This document shows positions 25,831 to 34,743 of a stretch of 64,000 bases of DNA, in pieces. The translations under genes were made by a program, and so were the position numbers. Positions within the stretch are counted from its first letter, which is position 1. The number at the start of each line of letters is the position of its first letter. Origin of the DNA: Oceanobacillus salinisoli (GTDB taxonomy: Bacteria > Bacillota > Bacilli > Bacillales > Amphibacillaceae); NCBI RefSeq assembly GCF_009733865.1, contig NZ_WOFB01000027.1, forward strand, positions 1 to 64,000. The letters are read 5' to 3'. The notes beneath the pieces were generated by a model. It saw only the letters and a program-made list of their open reading frames with translations. It was not told the origin of the DNA and ran no database searches.

Positions 25831-26904
25831 ATGAAACAGTTTAACATTGCACTTATACCAGGAGATGGAATAGGCCCCGAGGTGGTAGCAGAAGGGGTAA
25901 AGATATTAAAGGCCATTGAAAAAAATGATGAAACCGTAACATTTTCATTTACAGAGTTTCCTTGGGGATGTGAATATTATTTAGAGTATGGAAAGATGAT
26001 GGATGATAATGCGTTGGAGATGTTGAAAGACTATGACGCTATTTATTTAGGAGCGGTAGGTTATCCGAGTGTACCGGATCATATCTCTTTACGTGATCTA
26101 TTAATTAAAATTCGCAAAGGCTTTGATCAATATGTAAATTTACGGCCTGTTACTCTACTAAATCAAGAACTTACACCGCTAAAAGCGAAGACGGAAAAGG
26201 ACATTGATATGCTCGTTATACGAGAAAACAGTGAAGGAGAATATTCTGGGGCTGGTGAATGGCTGTATAAAAATAAGCCGGAAGAAGTAGTCCTGCAAAC
26301 AGGTGTCTTTTCCAGAAAAGGGACAGAGAGAATTATTCGCTATGCCTACGAAGAAGCACGAAAAACCAATCGAACGTTAACGAGCATTAGTAAAGGAAAT
26401 GCCTTAAACTATTCGATGGTGTTCTGGGACCAAATCTTTGAGGAAATTGGAAAAGAATACCCGGATGTGAAAACGTATTCTTATTTAGTAGATGCCGCAA
26501 GTTTATACTTTGTAGCTCAGCCGGAGCGCTTTGAAGTGGTTGTTACTTCGAATTTATTTGGTGATATTGTAACAGACATTGGTGCAGCCATAACAGGTGG
26601 ATTAGGTTTAGCGACAGGTGCCAATATAAATCCGGAAAAAAACTATCCTTCGATGTTCGAGCCTGTTCATGGTTCAGCACCGGATATTGCAGGAAAAGGA
26701 ATTGCCAATCCTATTGCAGCTATATGGTCTGTCAGTCAAATGCTGGATTTCTTCGGTTTAGAAGAATGGGGAGGAGCAGTATTATCTGCAATAAAGGAAA
26801 TCATTAAAGAAAATAGTCATTTAACACCTGATTTAGGTGGAAAGGCATCTACTGATGAATTGGGCAGCCGTTTAGTGGATATATTGCTGAAGGAGAGAAG
26901 TTGA
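25831..26904 (+). CDS. tartrate/D-malate dehydrogenase-type enzyme
   Basis: The 357 aa protein belongs to the isocitrate/isopropylmalate dehydrogenase superfamily (ALIPGDGIGPEVVAEGV at the start, IRENSEGEYSGAGEW, NLFGDIVTDIGAAITGGLGLA, FEPVHGSAPDIAGKGIANPIA). The substrate loop (SVPDHISLRDLLIKIRKGFDQYVNLRP) has the WGCEYYLE and DHISL features of the tartrate/D-malate dehydrogenase branch rather than LeuB. It would oxidise and decarboxylate D-malate or tartrate, giving pyruvate or related acids. The ATG at 25831 has GGGGGA 5 nt upstream; the longer GTG frame overlapping alr has none. It is likely co-transcribed with dat and alr. Confidence 0.82.
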   Translation: MKQFNIALIPGDGIGPEVVAEGVKILKAIEKNDETVTFSFTEFPWGCEYYLEYGKMMDDNALEMLKDYDAIYLGAVGYPSVPDHISLRDLLIKIRKGFDQYVNLRPVTLLNQELTPLKAKTEKDIDMLVIRENSEGEYSGAGEWLYKNKPEEVVLQTGVFSRKGTERIIRYAYEEARKTNRTLTSISKGNALNYSMVFWDQIFEEIGKEYPDVKTYSYLVDAASLYFVAQPERFEVVVTSNLFGDIVTDIGAAITGGLGLATGANINPEKNYPSMFEPVHGSAPDIAGKGIANPIAAIWSVSQMLDFFGLEEWGGAVLSAIKEIIKENSHLTPDLGGKASTDELGSRLVDILLKERS

Positions 26905-27009
26905 TAGTTTGCTCGTTATGATCATTTCAAATAAAAGGAGGCTGCGACATTACTACACACACACATTTTTAAAGCCGAATGATTTCATGATGAGGAAGAT
27001 TATAAAAAG

Positions 27010-27060
27010 CTCTTTTGTACGAACTAGCGCAGTGTATTTCCGGAGCGGTAGACTAATACC
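27010..27060. repeat. R2 repeat, fragment
   Basis: GCGCAGTGTATTTCCGGAGC followed by GGTAGAC, the end of R2 unit a. Confidence 0.6.
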
Positions 27061-27131
27061 ATATGAAGATAGTTCGCAGTTTTATGTATTTAGTGATAAA
27101 ACAATCTTTAAGAAAACAAAACCAGCCTTAT

Positions 27132-27222
27132 AGAAAAATCCGAAATAATTCAAATTCTAACTGAGGAAACTTGAATCATCGTTCGGATTTTTCTTTAACT
27201 ACAACACTTTTGTCTCAGCCCA
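27132..27222. repeat. R6 terminator-like repeat
   Basis: GAAAAATCCGAA and TTCGGATTTTTC form a stem, followed by ACTTTTGTCTCAGCCC. It matches 2605-2700 along its length. It can end the dat-alr-dehydrogenase transcript. Confidence 0.75.
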
Positions 27223-27234
27223 TTTCTGTATTCC

Positions 27235-27355
27235 ACGTTAAGGAAGAATAAAATTTCAGCTGGAAAATAGGGTCGACGCGGCCGAAAATTAACACCCCAA
27301 GTATAAGAGAAACTGACACATTCGCTAAAAACAAAACGAATGCGAGTTTTTCTAA
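27235..27355. repeat. R3 MITE-like repeat, diverged
   Basis: From ACGTTAAGGAAG to GAGTTTTTCTAA. The right-hand hairpin (ACATTCGCT with CGAATGCGAG) is well kept; the left dyad is diverged. Confidence 0.75.
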
Positions 27356-27362
27356 AATACCT

Positions 27363-27779
27363 TTAGCCGTTTTGGACAATTTTTCCACGAAGCTCTCCAT
27401 TTGGATATTTTAAAGATTTAACATTAACAAAGACTTTTCCTGCCCTTAAATCGTTAATTAAGGAAGAAAGTGGTTTTCCTGTCAGCGGACCAATTAAATC
27501 TTTTGCAGTAATGAATCCTTCTATTATACCGTTATCATAGCTGGAGTTTCGATTTCCGGATTCGTATAATAAGGCAACATCTGGTCCGGTAATATTTCTT
27601 CTTCCAAGATGGATATTTACTTGTTCAATGGAAGTAAGATTATTGACATTTAGCCGATAACGAATGTTGTCTTTCTTTTCATCTACATAAAATAATGCCA
27701 CACCATCAGCATTTGTGTGAACTGGTGGAACCTCTTTTGATCCAGTTAACTCAGCCATATAGAAATGTTCATAGTACAT
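27363..27779 (-). CDS. CHRD domain protein
   Basis: The 138 aa product is a single CHRD domain: FYMAELTGSKEVPPVHTNADGVALF at the start, an INIHLG-like strand (EQVNIHLGRRNITGPDVALLY) in the middle, and LINDLRAGKVFVNVKSLKYPNGELRGKI at the end, the last being the family signature. There is no signal peptide, so it is probably cytoplasmic or forespore-located; the domain's role in bacteria is unknown. AAGGAGG precedes the ATG. Confidence 0.85.
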   Translation of the reverse strand: MYYEHFYMAELTGSKEVPPVHTNADGVALFYVDEKKDNIRYRLNVNNLTSIEQVNIHLGRRNITGPDVALLYESGNRNSSYDNGIIEGFITAKDLIGPLTGKPLSSLINDLRAGKVFVNVKSLKYPNGELRGKIVQNG

Positions 27780-27952
27780 GTTTAGCCTCCTTTTCCACCA
27801 TTTACTACATCATATTATCAGGAAAAAAGCCTGCCTGTACGATTATCCTTAATGCTTAAAATGGATAAAAAATGGCTATTTGTACCAGTTCAAAAAGGAG
27901 GTGAATTACAGGTTTAAACTAGAGGTTCTTCAAGCAAGTGTTGTTTTCAACT

Positions 27953-29335
27953 TTAATTATTTCCATTTGATTGATCTATTTCATACTTATTTATCTTGTT
28001 ATACAAGGTTACTCGTGATATCCCCAGTTTCTTCGCCGTTGCAGATTTATTACCGTTCATCTGCTTTAATGTTTCTTCAATCAATTGTTTTTCCATGGAT
28101 TCTTTTTCCTTAGGTAAAGAATGAACAGTAGCTGTACCGGACTTTATTGTGCCAGCATGACGGTGCTGAAAATAATGATGGATATCGTCTTTATTGATAA
28201 TTGGTTTTTCCGATAATATGACAATACGCTGAACCAAATTACGCAATTCACGAATATTACCGGGCCAATCATATTCAATCATAACTTGAAGTGCATCCTG
28301 TTCCAGTTTTGGTACAGAAGTTTGATATTGAGCTGCAAATTGATGGAGAAACACGTTGGATAGTTCTGCGATATCGTCCATCCGTTCTCTCAGTGGAGGC
28401 ATATGGATTTGAATGACGTTTAATCGGTAATATAGATCAGATCGAAATTGTTTTTCGTGCATCAGCTGTTCTAAGTTCTGATTAGTTGCGGCGATAAATC
28501 GTACATTGACCTTCTTTCCTTTTGAATCACCTATCCGATAAATTTCATCCTCTTGTAAAACACGCAATAATTTTACTTGCATTTCCAATGGGAGTTCACC
28601 AACTTCATCTAAAAATAATGTACCACCATCTGCCATTTCAATTTTTCCGGCTTTCCCTTTTTTCTCCGCTCCAGTAAATGCACCGCCTTCGTATCCGAAT
28701 AGTTCGCTTTCAAATAATGCGCTGGGAATTGCTCCACAGTTGACCGGTATGAAGGGACCGTCTTTTCTATTACTAGCTTCATGGATAGCACGTGCGCATA
28801 TTTCCTTACCTGTCCCGCTCTCTCCAAGAATTAATGCTGTAGCATCTGTGCGGGCCGCTTTTCTGGCAATTTGAATTGTTTGTCTTAGTGCTTTACTATT
28901 TCCTTTTAATTTGGAAAAAGGGGACTCTTCCTTTGCTGTGTAAACCTGCTGTCTTAACTCATTCAGCTCGGCAGATGTATTGACAAGGTTATCATTTAAT
29001 TTGACAATTTGCGTAATATCCCTTTCAACCGAGACGGCACCAATTAGTTCGCCCTGCATATCAAAAACCGGTGAAGCATTAATGACGACATGCTTATCAT
29101 GTCGTGGGCGATGATAGGTGTTTTTTACTGGTACTTTTGTCTTTAGTACCTTTAACACCATTAGATCTTCATCATGAAAAAATTCAGTAATTTTCGTATG
29201 GAGTATTTCAGGCTTTTTAATGTTGTAGGTTTGGACGGCTGCATCATTCCAAAATAAGACTTCCTCATTTCGGTTAATTACGGTAATGGCATCATCTTCT
29301 GCTGCTAAAATTGCCTCCAAATAAAAATTGTCCAA
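27953..29335 (-). CDS. sigma-54-dependent activator with PAS domain (RocR/PrdR-like)
   Basis: The product is about 460 aa: a PAS sensor domain (about 1-115, with VERDITQIVKLND after it), an AAA+ domain with GESGTGKE (Walker A), the sigma-54 contact loop GAFTGA, LDEVGEL (Walker B) and WPGNIRELRNLV, and a C-terminal Fis-type helix-turn-helix (NKSATAKKLGISRVTLYNKI). The TTG at 29335 is the likely start, about 7-9 nt behind GGAGGAGA; an ATG at 29359 would put this site inside the gene. It is divergent from P5C dehydrogenase, whose upstream region has a -24/-12 promoter and dyads for this kind of protein, so it very likely activates proline breakdown. Confidence 0.9.
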   Translation of the reverse strand: MDNFYLEAILAAEDDAITVINRNEEVLFWNDAAVQTYNIKKPEILHTKITEFFHDEDLMVLKVLKTKVPVKNTYHRPRHDKHVVINASPVFDMQGELIGAVSVERDITQIVKLNDNLVNTSAELNELRQQVYTAKEESPFSKLKGNSKALRQTIQIARKAARTDATALILGESGTGKEICARAIHEASNRKDGPFIPVNCGAIPSALFESELFGYEGGAFTGAEKKGKAGKIEMADGGTLFLDEVGELPLEMQVKLLRVLQEDEIYRIGDSKGKKVNVRFIAATNQNLEQLMHEKQFRSDLYYRLNVIQIHMPPLRERMDDIAELSNVFLHQFAAQYQTSVPKLEQDALQVMIEYDWPGNIRELRNLVQRIVILSEKPIINKDDIHHYFQHRHAGTIKSGTATVHSLPKEKESMEKQLIEETLKQMNGNKSATAKKLGISRVTLYNKINKYEIDQSNGNN

Positions 29336-29369
29336 TACACATTCTCCTCCGTAAACCATGGTAAATAGC

Positions 29370-29418
29370 TGTAAATAAATTGTACATTACATTTACAACT
29401 GTGTAAATAAACTTTACA
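29370..29418. promoter_or_regulatory. upstream activator dyads (TGTAAA...TTTACA)
   Basis: Two nested inverted repeats lie here: TGTAAAT (29370) with ATTTACA (29391), and TGTAAATAAACTTTACA (29402-29418). They are about 100-150 bp upstream of the sigma-54 promoter at 29515, the usual place for enhancer sites of sigma-54 activators. Confidence 0.65.
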
Positions 29419-29514
29419 TAACAATTAGGATAATTTTGTTTTATAAAAATATTCAAACTGTTGTGCCTTGTGGCAATTTAGCATTTATTCCATATTTCTT
29501 AATTTTAAAATATT

Positions 29515-29530
29515 TGGCATGCTTTTTGCT
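29515..29530 (+). promoter_or_regulatory. sigma-54 (-24/-12) promoter of P5C dehydrogenase
   Basis: TTGGCATGCTTTTTGCT: GG at 29516-29517 and GC at 29528-29529 are exactly 12 bp apart, as sigma-54 requires. It lies about 90 nt before the gene start and beside a divergent sigma-54 activator. Confidence 0.85.
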
Positions 29531-29617
29531 TATAGAATAATGAAGAGTTATTGGAAAGGTTTAAAAAATTCTATGATACTTCTTCGCTCATAACAAAATT
29601 TCAAGGAGGTTTTTATA

Positions 29618-31165
29618 TTGGTTTTACCTTTTAAACATGAGCCATTTACTGATTTTACGGATGAGAAAAATCGTAGAGAATTTGAAGCTGCTTTGAAAAA
29701 AGTGGAAGGTGAGTTAGGAAAAGATTATCCGATAGTCATTAACGGTAAAAAAATTTACACAGATGATAAATTAATTTCCATAAACCCGGGAAATAGCGAA
29801 CAAGTAATTGGCAGCGTTTCCAAAGCTGCAATCGAACACGTAGACCAAGCTTTTGAATCAGCATTGGAGGCTTTTAAAACATGGAGAAAGATACCTGCTG
29901 AAGCAAGGGCAGATATACTGTTTAGAGCAGCTGCAATCGTTCGACGCCGTAAGCATGAATTCTCTGCGTGGCTAGTATATGATGCAGGTAAACCGTGGGG
30001 GCAGGCGGACGGTGATACGGCAGAGGGAATAGATTTCCTCGAATATTATGGAAGGCAAATGCTGGAGATCGCTAAAGGAAAACCGCTAAATGACCGTGAA
30101 AATGAACATAATTCCTATTATTATCAGCCAATGGGTCCTGGTGTAACGATTCCGCCTTGGAACTTTGCATTTGCAATTGTGTGTGGAACTGCTGTAGCTC
30201 CAATTGTAGCGGGAAATCCAGTCTTGTTAAAACCATCTGAAAATACACCAGTTATTGCTTACAAATTGGTGGAAGTATTAGAAGAAGCTGGACTTCCTAA
30301 AGGGGTATTAAACTTTGTACCTGGTGACCCTGCTGAAATCGGTAACTATTTAGTAGATCACAAAGAAACGCGTTTTATTAACTTTACTGGTTCTCGTCAA
30401 ACAGGTACGCGGGTTATTGAACGTGCTTCCATAGTCCGAGAAGGTCAGCGGCATTTAAAACGTGTCGTTGCTGAAATGGGTGGGAAAGACACAATAATTG
30501 TGGACAATGATGCAGATTTAGACTTAGCAGCAGATGCCATTGTTAACTCTGCTTTTGGTTTTTCTGGACAAAAATGTTCTGCTTGTTCAAGAGCTGTTAT
30601 CCATAAAGATGTTTACGATGAAGTACTCGAAAAGGCAGTAGCACTTACTAAGGAAATAACTGTTGGAAACCCTGCAGAAGGCAATGTTTATATGGGTGCT
30701 GTCGTAAATAAGAAACAATTTGAAAAAATTAAAGACTATATCGAAATTGGTAAAAAAGAGGGAGAACTTGTATACGGCGGAGAAACGGATGATTCCAAAG
30801 GATACTTTGTCCAACCAACAATTTTCAAAGACGTTGCCCCAGATGCAAGAATTATGCAGGAGGAAATTTTTGGACCAGTTGTTGCATTTACAAAGGCGGA
30901 GAATTTCGATGAGCTATTGGAAATTGCCAATAACACGGAATATGGCTTAACAGGTGCGGTTATTTCCAATAATCGTGAGCATCTGGAGCAAGCACGTTAT
31001 GATTTTCATGTTGGAAACCTTTACTTCAACCGTGGATGTACGGCGGCTATTGTGGGATATCAGCCGTTTGGAGGCTTCAAAATGTCTGGTACAGATTCAA
31101 AAGCTGGGGGACCAGATTACTTGCAGCATTTCCTGGAAGCCAAAGTGGTTTCAGAAACGTATTAA
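29618..31165 (+). CDS. pruA: L-glutamate gamma-semialdehyde (P5C) dehydrogenase
   Basis: The 515 aa aldehyde dehydrogenase oxidises glutamate semialdehyde, in balance with pyrroline-5-carboxylate, to glutamate. The family N terminus ([20 protein letters not shown]) is present. GQKCSACSR carries catalytic Cys320, and the C terminus ends [13 protein letters not shown] as in Bacillus RocA/PruA. Start is TTG after CAAGGAGG. It is driven by a sigma-54 promoter and followed, after an R2 repeat block, by proline dehydrogenase and two PutP symporters, forming a proline-to-glutamate route. Confidence 0.93.
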   Translation: MVLPFKHEPFTDFTDEKNRREFEAALKKVEGELGKDYPIVINGKKIYTDDKLISINPGNSEQVIGSVSKAAIEHVDQAFESALEAFKTWRKIPAEARADILFRAAAIVRRRKHEFSAWLVYDAGKPWGQADGDTAEGIDFLEYYGRQMLEIAKGKPLNDRENEHNSYYYQPMGPGVTIPPWNFAFAIVCGTAVAPIVAGNPVLLKPSENTPVIAYKLVEVLEEAGLPKGVLNFVPGDPAEIGNYLVDHKETRFINFTGSRQTGTRVIERASIVREGQRHLKRVVAEMGGKDTIIVDNDADLDLAADAIVNSAFGFSGQKCSACSRAVIHKDVYDEVLEKAVALTKEITVGNPAEGNVYMGAVVNKKQFEKIKDYIEIGKKEGELVYGGETDDSKGYFVQPTIFKDVAPDARIMQEEIFGPVVAFTKAENFDELLEIANNTEYGLTGAVISNNREHLEQARYDFHVGNLYFNRGCTAAIVGYQPFGGFKMSGTDSKAGGPDYLQHFLEAKVVSETY

Positions 31166-31285
31166 ATTTTCCTTACAGTTTGCGGCGGTCTAATTACTGC
31201 CGCAAAAAATCAGTAGACTGTCGTTACTTTTTGCGGAATAATTTTATTTCGCAGTTGATATAAATTCATAACTAAGTAGTATCCT

Positions 31286-31425
31286 GTAATTTACCGCTCC
31301 GGAAATATACTACGCGCACCTTAGGGCGGCTGGTGAGCCTCCTCGTGCCGTCGCGTCTTTAGGGGTCTCACCGATGCCACTTTTCCCGCAGAAGTCTCCG
31401 TGTATTTCCTCCGCTGGTATAGTGC
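31286..31425. repeat. R2 composite repeat, unit a
   Basis: TACCGCTCCGGAAATATACT, GCGGCTGGTGAGCCTCCTCG, TTTAGGGGTCTCACCGATGC, then AGTCTCCGTGTATTTCCTCC. Reverse-complement copy at 23505-23650. Confidence 0.8.
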
Positions 31426-31469
31426 TTTGAAACTTTAAAGAATTAGTGATTGTTAATCGGCCATTATAC

Positions 31470-31622
31470 GGATTGACTGTAGCGTTGGGCAGTCGACTCC
31501 TGCGGGAAAACGGGAGCTTGAAGACCCCGCAGCGGCGGTTTTCCGTGAGGAGGCTGAAGCGTTGCCTTAAGGCGCGCGATTGCCCGGAGCAAAAATCAAC
31601 AGTGCAGACACTTACGTCAGAT
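31470..31622. repeat. R2 composite repeat, unit b
   Basis: GGGCAGTCGACTCCTGCGGG, GCAGCGGCGGTTTTCC, GAGGAGGCTGAAGCGTTGCC, then CTTACGTCAGATTTTATATT. Related to 46207-46560. It separates P5C dehydrogenase from proline dehydrogenase; no gene is present in 31166-31719. Confidence 0.75.
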
Positions 31623-31719
31623 TTTATATTATTTCCATAGCAATTAACTTTGCGAAAGGGCCTATCTATAAAAATTTTAACCTACACAATATAAAAATAT
31701 CAAAAGGGGGATGTGGGGG

Positions 31720-32736
31720 ATGGTAAATTTAACAAGAAATTTTTTTATCGGTTTATCCAATAATAAATTTTTTAATGAAAATGCGAAGCGCTGGGGCTTT
31801 CGTTTGGGTGCTGACAAATTTGTTGCTGGAACAAATTTTGATACTGTTATCGATACAATTAAAGACTTAAATCAGCGTGGAATTAGCTGTACGGTTGATA
31901 ATTTAGGAGAATTCGTATCCGAAAAGGAAGAAGCATCAGAAGCAAAAAATCGGATTCTTGTGATTTTAGATAAAATCCATTCAGAAAATTTAGATTGTCA
32001 TTTATCTGTTAAATTAACACAGCTTGGGCTCGATATCGAGGAAGCGTTTTGTGTGAATAACATAAGGGAAATCCTGAAAAGAGCCAATCAATATAACTTA
32101 TTTGTCAATATTGATATGGAAGACTATTCGCATTATGTGCAGACACTGGAAGTTTTACAGCAAGTACGAGATAATTATAAAAATGTTGGTACGGTTGTCC
32201 AATCGTATTTATACCGTACAGAAGAAGATTTAGAAGATTTGAAGGATCTGCGTCTCCGACTTGTAAAAGGAGCTTATCAAGAAAGCAAAGATGTCGCTTA
32301 TCAGAAGAAAGAAGAAATCGATAGAGAATATATCCGACTTGCTAAAAAACGATTATTGGGAGATGCTTTTACCTCGATTGCTACACACGATCATCATATT
32401 ATCAACGAGTTAAAACAATTCATTAATGAAAACAATATCAGTAAAGACAAATTTGAATTTCAAATGCTATATGGATTCCGAACAGAAATGCAATATGAAT
32501 TGGCCGAAGAGGGATATAATTTCTGTACGTATATTCCCTTTGGAAATGATTGGTTCGGTTATTTCATGCGTCGGCTGGCAGAACGGCCACAAAATCTGAA
32601 CTTAGTAATGAAGGATGCCTTTTATACGAAAGACAATCAACTGAAAAAAGAACCAATTATTACTGGTGCAGTTGCTGTATCACTAATGATGATGTGGAAA
32701 AGGAAACGAAAAAGTAAAAATGAAAAAGTGAGCTAA
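31720..32736 (+). CDS. proline dehydrogenase
   Basis: The product is about 338 aa, a single FAD-dependent TIM-barrel proline dehydrogenase of the short Bacillus type (FadM/PutB). Visible features are GISCTVDNLGE, VSVKLTQLG-type strand (HLSVKLTQLGLDIE), the Arg/Lys-rich RLVKGAYQESKDVAY, FEFQMLYGFRTEMQYELAEEG, and RRLAERPQN at the end. It oxidises proline to pyrroline-5-carboxylate at the membrane face, feeding the P5C dehydrogenase upstream. I prefer the ATG at 31720, 9 nt behind AAAAGGGGG, over the one at 31711, which directly touches that site. Confidence 0.92.
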   Translation: MVNLTRNFFIGLSNNKFFNENAKRWGFRLGADKFVAGTNFDTVIDTIKDLNQRGISCTVDNLGEFVSEKEEASEAKNRILVILDKIHSENLDCHLSVKLTQLGLDIEEAFCVNNIREILKRANQYNLFVNIDMEDYSHYVQTLEVLQQVRDNYKNVGTVVQSYLYRTEEDLEDLKDLRLRLVKGAYQESKDVAYQKKEEIDREYIRLAKKRLLGDAFTSIATHDHHIINELKQFINENNISKDKFEFQMLYGFRTEMQYELAEEGYNFCTYIPFGNDWFGYFMRRLAERPQNLNLVMKDAFYTKDNQLKKEPIITGAVAVSLMMMWKRKRKSKNEKVS

Positions 32737-32949
32737 ATGGTGGGGGATAGGATAAATGCTCCCTATCTCCAGGTATTTCATCATAAAGTAATACATGATA
32801 TCATTAAATAACAGAAATTTTTTATTTTTGATAAATTTATGGAATAATAGATTGTTTGAATAGAATATCTACTAATATGGAAATATTTCCAATAACATGA
32901 ATACGCTTCATGTTTTCATAAATAAATATCAATTAAAAGGGGAGATAAG

Positions 32950-34431
32950 ATGACAGAAAATGGGTATCAGCTATTGGCCATTCTTATTTATTTGGTAGGT
33001 ATGATTTTGATTGGGTGGTATGCATACCGCCGTACTAGTGATTTAAGTGATTATATGTTAGGGGGGCGTAAGCTTGGTCCAGCCGTTTCAGCGCTTAGTG
33101 CTGGCGCCAGTGATATGTCACAATGGCTGCTCATGGGACTGCCTGGTGCGATCTATGTAGCAGGTCTTGTTGAAGGATGGATTGCAATCGGTTTAACTGT
33201 TGGGGCATGGTTAAACTGGTATTTCGTTGCACCGCGATTGCGGGTATATACTCAAGTTTCGAATAACTCTATTACAATTCCAAGTTTTTTTGATAACCGT
33301 TTTAAGGAAAACACGAAAATTTTACGCATTGTCTCAGGTATTATTATTCTAGTATACTTTACATTTTATGTATCATCTGGAATGGTAGCAGGTGGGGTAT
33401 TCTTCCAAAGCTCGTTTGGTTATGATTACCATACAGGTCTGCTTATCGTAGCTGCAGTTGTTATTGCTTACACCTTATTAGGTGGGTTCCTTGCTGTAAG
33501 TTACACAGACTTTGTTCAAGGGTCTATTATGTTCTTAGCACTGCTTATTGTTCCAATACTAGGGCTATTTTTAACAGGTGGAATCGATGAGACGGTGGCA
33601 TCTATTCGCGCCGTTGATATAAATCTGTTAAGTTTCTTTGCAACCGCTACAGCTACTGGGGTTATTTCTTCACTAGCATGGGGTCTTGGTTATTTTGGTC
33701 AGCCGCATATTATTGTACGGTTTATGGCTATTAAAGATGTAAATGAAACGAAATCAGCAAGAAGAATTGGTATCAGCTGGATGATTTTAACATTAGTTGG
33801 TGCTGCTGCAACTGCATTAATTGGGGTTGCATATTTTCAGCAAAATCCGCATGTATCGTTAACTGACCCCGAAGCGATTTTTATTGAGATGGGGCAAATT
33901 ATTTTCCATCCATTTATTGCTGGGATTATGTTAGCAGCTGTACTTGCTGCAATTATGAGTACGGTATCATCGCAATTACTGGTTACATCTTCGGCATTGG
34001 TCGAGGATATTTATAAATCTGTCTTTAATGCAGATGCATCTGAGAAACGATATGTCAACCTAGGACGTATTTCGGTACTTGTTGTTGCGGTAGTCGCGGG
34101 AATCTTTGCTTGGCAGCAAAATGACACGATACTAGGTCTTGTTTCATTTGCTTGGGCAGGATTTGGTGCTGCTTTTGGGCCTCTTATTCTCTTGTCACTT
34201 TACTGGAGAAAGATTACTGGTACAGGTGCCCTATGGGGAATGATTGTTGGGGCAGTAACCGTATTTATATGGGGAAATACGCCTCTATCAGGCTATCTAT
34301 ATGAAATTGTACCAGGATTTATTTTAAACTTAATTGTCGCGTATGTGGTGAGTATATTGACCTATAAACCTAATCAACAAATCGATGATGAATTTGATAA
34401 GACATTGGAATTACTGGAAGAGCATAAATAG
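32950..34431 (+). CDS. putP: sodium/proline symporter, copy 1
   Basis: The 493 aa product is a sodium:solute symporter of the PutP branch with about 13 helices. Characteristic stretches: YMLGGRKLGPAVSALSAGASDMSQWLLMGLPGA (about 36-68), GAWLNWYFVAPRLRVYT, VYFTFYVSSGMVAGGVFF with the sodium-site residues, and LAWGLGYFGQPHIIVRFMA. It imports proline with sodium, fitting both proline use as food and salt protection. AAAGGGGAG precedes the ATG. It is closely similar to the next gene, and a terminator lies between them. Confidence 0.92.
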   Translation: MTENGYQLLAILIYLVGMILIGWYAYRRTSDLSDYMLGGRKLGPAVSALSAGASDMSQWLLMGLPGAIYVAGLVEGWIAIGLTVGAWLNWYFVAPRLRVYTQVSNNSITIPSFFDNRFKENTKILRIVSGIIILVYFTFYVSSGMVAGGVFFQSSFGYDYHTGLLIVAAVVIAYTLLGGFLAVSYTDFVQGSIMFLALLIVPILGLFLTGGIDETVASIRAVDINLLSFFATATATGVISSLAWGLGYFGQPHIIVRFMAIKDVNETKSARRIGISWMILTLVGAAATALIGVAYFQQNPHVSLTDPEAIFIEMGQIIFHPFIAGIMLAAVLAAIMSTVSSQLLVTSSALVEDIYKSVFNADASEKRYVNLGRISVLVVAVVAGIFAWQQNDTILGLVSFAWAGFGAAFGPLILLSLYWRKITGTGALWGMIVGAVTVFIWGNTPLSGYLYEIVPGFILNLIVAYVVSILTYKPNQQIDDEFDKTLELLEEHK

Positions 34432-34439
34432 TTTTATAG

Positions 34440-34475
34440 AAAATGGGATGCGGTCAATGCATCCCATTTTTTATG
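34440..34475 (+). terminator. terminator after putP copy 1
   Basis: AAAATGGGATGC and GCATCCCATTTT form a strong stem around a short loop, followed by T-rich sequence. Confidence 0.85.
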
Positions 34476-34743
34476 GCAGAAATGGATTCCAAATGAGTAT
34501 GAGTATATCGGTATATATAAAAAAGATGAAAGAAATTTATATTTTATAAAATCTGATAAAATCCGTTTATGAAGAGTCTGCTGTATTGGTTGATGCTACA
34601 ATGATAATAACGTTTGTCGGAAAATTTTAACTTTGTGGATATTTGTACAAAACTGCAACAATTGATGCTTGGTACATTTGACTAATATTTTGTTCATGTT
34701 ATTATGAGAAACGTTGTAAAAAAAAATCTAAAGGGGAGATAAA

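Noticed and set aside
26909-27133. Open frame of 74 codons after the tartrate-type dehydrogenase
   Set aside because: It runs through R2 and R6 repeat fragments, lacks a ribosome site and resembles no protein; repeat DNA read by chance.
31446-31640. Open frame in the gap before proline dehydrogenase
   Set aside because: Arises from GC-rich R2 unit b; not shared in frame with the other copies.
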